Notes under the pieces: model-generated
Databases searched by the model: none
The model's input: the letters and a program-made list of their open reading frames with translations, nothing else
What the model was told of the DNA's origin: nothing
Assembly (NCBI GenBank): GCA_002007465.1
Contig: LNAC01000101.1
Span: 4,444,318 to 4,508,317 of the forward strand
Length of the DNA stretch: 64,000 nt
Source of the DNA: Ailurus styani
Taxonomy: Eukaryota > Chordata > Mammalia > Carnivora > Ailuridae
Reading direction: 5' to 3'
Part shown: positions 61,936 through 64,000 of the stretch, in pieces
How the letters are laid out: each line of letters opens with the position of its first letter
Numbering within the stretch: position 1 is the first letter of the stretch
Made by a program: the position numbers and the translations under genes

Positions 61936-62298
61936 CAGCATCCTCTCCCTCCCTCCATCACTAACTTGGCTCTGAAACCCTGCTCAAGGCACTTCCTCTC
62001 TCTGGGCTGAGTTCCTCAACTGTCCTAACACTGCAGGATTCTAAGTCAGTTAAAATGAGCTCTGCCTTCCACCTCTGCCCTGATTATTTCTCTGAGCCCT
62101 GAGAAGATCAAAGGGGATACGCATAGAGTGGTGTTTTGTAAAGCAGAAATGCCTTCATAATTAAGGTGGGTTAGTGCATTGGTTGTCTTTAACTCTAGGT
62201 GCTGGGCCAGCTCAGCCAAGGGGGACCCGGGATGTCTGCTGTGAGCTATGCTGGGGACACAGGGGATGTACATGTTCATCTATTAAAATCCCATTTCC

Positions 62299-62536
62299 AT
62301 GGGGCACCTGGGTGGCTCAGTCGTTAAGCGTCTGCCTTTGACTCAGGTCATGATCCCAGAGTCCTGCGATCGAGCCCCGCATCGGGCTCCCTGCTCAGCA
62401 GGAAGCCTGCTTCTCCCTCTCTCACTCCCCCTGCTTGTGTTCCCTCTCTCATTGTCTCTCTCTCTCTGTCAAATAAATAAATAAAGTCTTTTAAAAATAA
62501 TAAAAAATAAAAAATAAAAATAAAAATAAATAAAAT
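62299..62536 (+). mobile_element. CAN-SINE
   Basis: Long A/AATA tail. Flanks AAAATCCCATTTCC and AAAATCCCGTTTCC. Confidence 0.95.
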
Positions 62537-63829
62537 AAAATCCCGTTTCCTGCAACGTTCCCAGAAGCAGACCTCGGCAGGTAACTCCCAGAACACTGCC
62601 TCCTGCGTGTCCCGGGAACTCCGTTCCTTTGCCTCGCCCTTAGAAAATGGAAAATTATCTCCTTAGACCTGGAGTCTGCACACCTGTAAAAATGACCGCA
62701 AAGCCTCTGTCCTTTTCAGAGTTGGGGTGGGCTTTATTTCCTCACCCCAATACACTCCTGGGAGGACATACGGCGCGCAGACTGCCAATACTGTGTACTG
62801 TCTATAAATGAAAACCCACGTAGAGCAGGGGAGTCTGTGACTGAGGCCGCAAAAATTACGAGGGTATTCCCTCTAGCTTGAAGTTGGTAATCATGTATCA
62901 GAGCTGGGAGAAGTGAGCACACAGACCTCTGGGAAAGTCATCTTCTGAAGTGCGTGGTGTTGAGGAAGAGCCCTGGTGCTTGATTTTCTTTTTCACGCCT
63001 GCCTCCCAACACACCAATTATTGTTAAGTTACCCTTTTTAAGTCAATAGAAATGCCACTTGTTAGAGCAGGACAGAGAAGAGGACTTGCGGGGGCGGGGG
63101 ACTAAATGTGCTTGGGAAGGCAGACAAACTTGGGTTGAAATCCTGGCTATGGGACTTGGACAAGTTTCCTTATCTGTATAATGAAGATAATAATGTCTGC
63201 CTCACATGGGAGACAATGCAGTCAACCTGTGGATACAAATTAGGCTGGAGTATCATCATGATCAAACTTCGGGTGGTGACCTTGGGTGGCCAAGCAAGGG
63301 ATGCCAGAAAACATCCCACCTCTTGAAGTTTGTGCAAGGCAAAATCCCGATCCTTTCCCGAAATAGTTTAAACTCAAAAACTAAGCCGTCTGTCTGTAAA
63401 CATGCCTGGATATTTCCCCTCCATCCATCCTGGACTCAGAGAGCCAAGCGCAGCAGGAGTCAGGGGGATGCGGTGGGCTCAGGTTCAGCAGGGCCACCAA
63501 AGCAAGGGGATAAGCCAAACAGTTGAACCCACCGCATCTTGACCACTGACTGTGTGTGATGTCCAGAAAGTCACTTAACTTCTCAAACACCACTGGGAGC
63601 TATGCATTCACGGAAAAGGACAAAAAAGAACGCCAAAGACACTCATCAAATTCGTGAGGATGAAGAAACGGGCGTGTGACTGCGGCAGGGGTCAAAGAGG
63701 ACTTTACTTGAAACGTTTAATTGATTTAAAAAATTTCAAGACTTGAGGCCAAATGCACCCACAATTAAAAAGTCAGCTAAAGACAGTGTTCGTGTTCTCC
63801 TGACTTCGGAGAAGCCCTCCATGGCACCA
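62537..63829. other. NT5M intron 1, one MIR, otherwise unassigned
   Basis: 63112-63260 is a sense MIR ('ttgggttgaaatcctggcta'). The rest shows no exon or repeat I can name. Confidence 0.5.
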
Positions 63830-64000
63830 ACAGTTCCTGCGCGCGGGGCTGCGCGGGGCACGGCGCCCTGGGTCCTCCCCGGGCCCCTCCCCAGGAAGAG
63901 GACCACCCCGAGGCCCGGGGGGGTGACCCACCCAAGGTCACGCGGGCTCCCGGCCCGGGGCGGGGGAGGAGGGCCGCGGTCCCGCCGGGCTCGGGCGGGC
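63830..64000. promoter_or_regulatory. Edge of a CpG island, probably NT5M promoter/exon 1 shore
   Basis: The final ~170 bases are dominated by G and C with frequent CpG (gcgcgc, gcgcgg, cggcgcc and similar), sharply unlike the preceding intron. As the NT5M first exon must lie beyond the right edge, this is best read as the intron-1 side of its CpG island. I see no exon 1 coding sequence in it. Confidence 0.65.

Noticed and set aside
63830..64000. Search for NT5M exon 1 in the CpG-rich right edge
   Set aside because: No frame encodes the motif I region or the exon-end residues preceding Glu90; exon 1 must lie outside the window.

Overview
The window is nuclear DNA from a carnivoran mammal, most likely a mustelid (weasel, mink, marten or otter group). 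It holds about 29 copies of the tRNA-Lys-derived carnivore SINE (CAN-SINE). Several belong to the young form with 'gggttaaagcctctgcc' near the head and a 'tgcctgcctctctgcctacttgt' type body, which I associate with Mustelidae. L1, L2, MIR and MER5A remnants fill most of the rest. There are no bacterial-type operons, no CRISPR array and no recognisable viral genes.

The only protein-coding gene I can support is NT5M, the mitochondrial 5'(3')-deoxyribonucleotidase, on the minus strand. Four coding exons are present: 60282-60382, 50763-50823, 31740-31854 and 30256-30398. They correspond to residues 90-228 of the 228-residue human protein. All joins are in phase. Catalytic motif residues Thr130, Ser131, Lys165, Asp175 and Asp176 (human numbering) are intact. 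A poly(A) signal lies about 625 bp past the stop codon. The first exon (mitochondrial targeting sequence and nucleophile Asp41/Asp43) is not in the window and should lie just right of 64000. The final ~170 bases are CpG-rich, as expected near that promoter.

Layout: 1-29.6 kb is intergenic DNA downstream of NT5M. It contains L1, SINE, MIR, L2 and MER5A fragments, a strong CTCF-like motif at 25145-25163, a short assembly gap at 26542-26577, and a GC-rich stretch from about 27.4 kb. From 29.6 to 31.9 kb are the NT5M 3' UTR and last two exons. From 31.9 to 50.8 kb is an 18.9-kb intron dominated by nested L1 insertions. From 50.8 to 60.3 kb is a 9.5-kb intron, and from 60.4 kb to the right edge is part of intron 1.

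The most noteworthy items are a GC-AG intron in NT5M, a two-residue change beside the catalytic lysine, and a 435-bp tandem duplication inside an L1 whose second copy was later hit by a SINE with a perfect 15-bp target duplication. I also note the CTCF motif, a 74-bp L1-tail insertion, and an L1 with a 5' inversion. I did not find a convincing new biological system.
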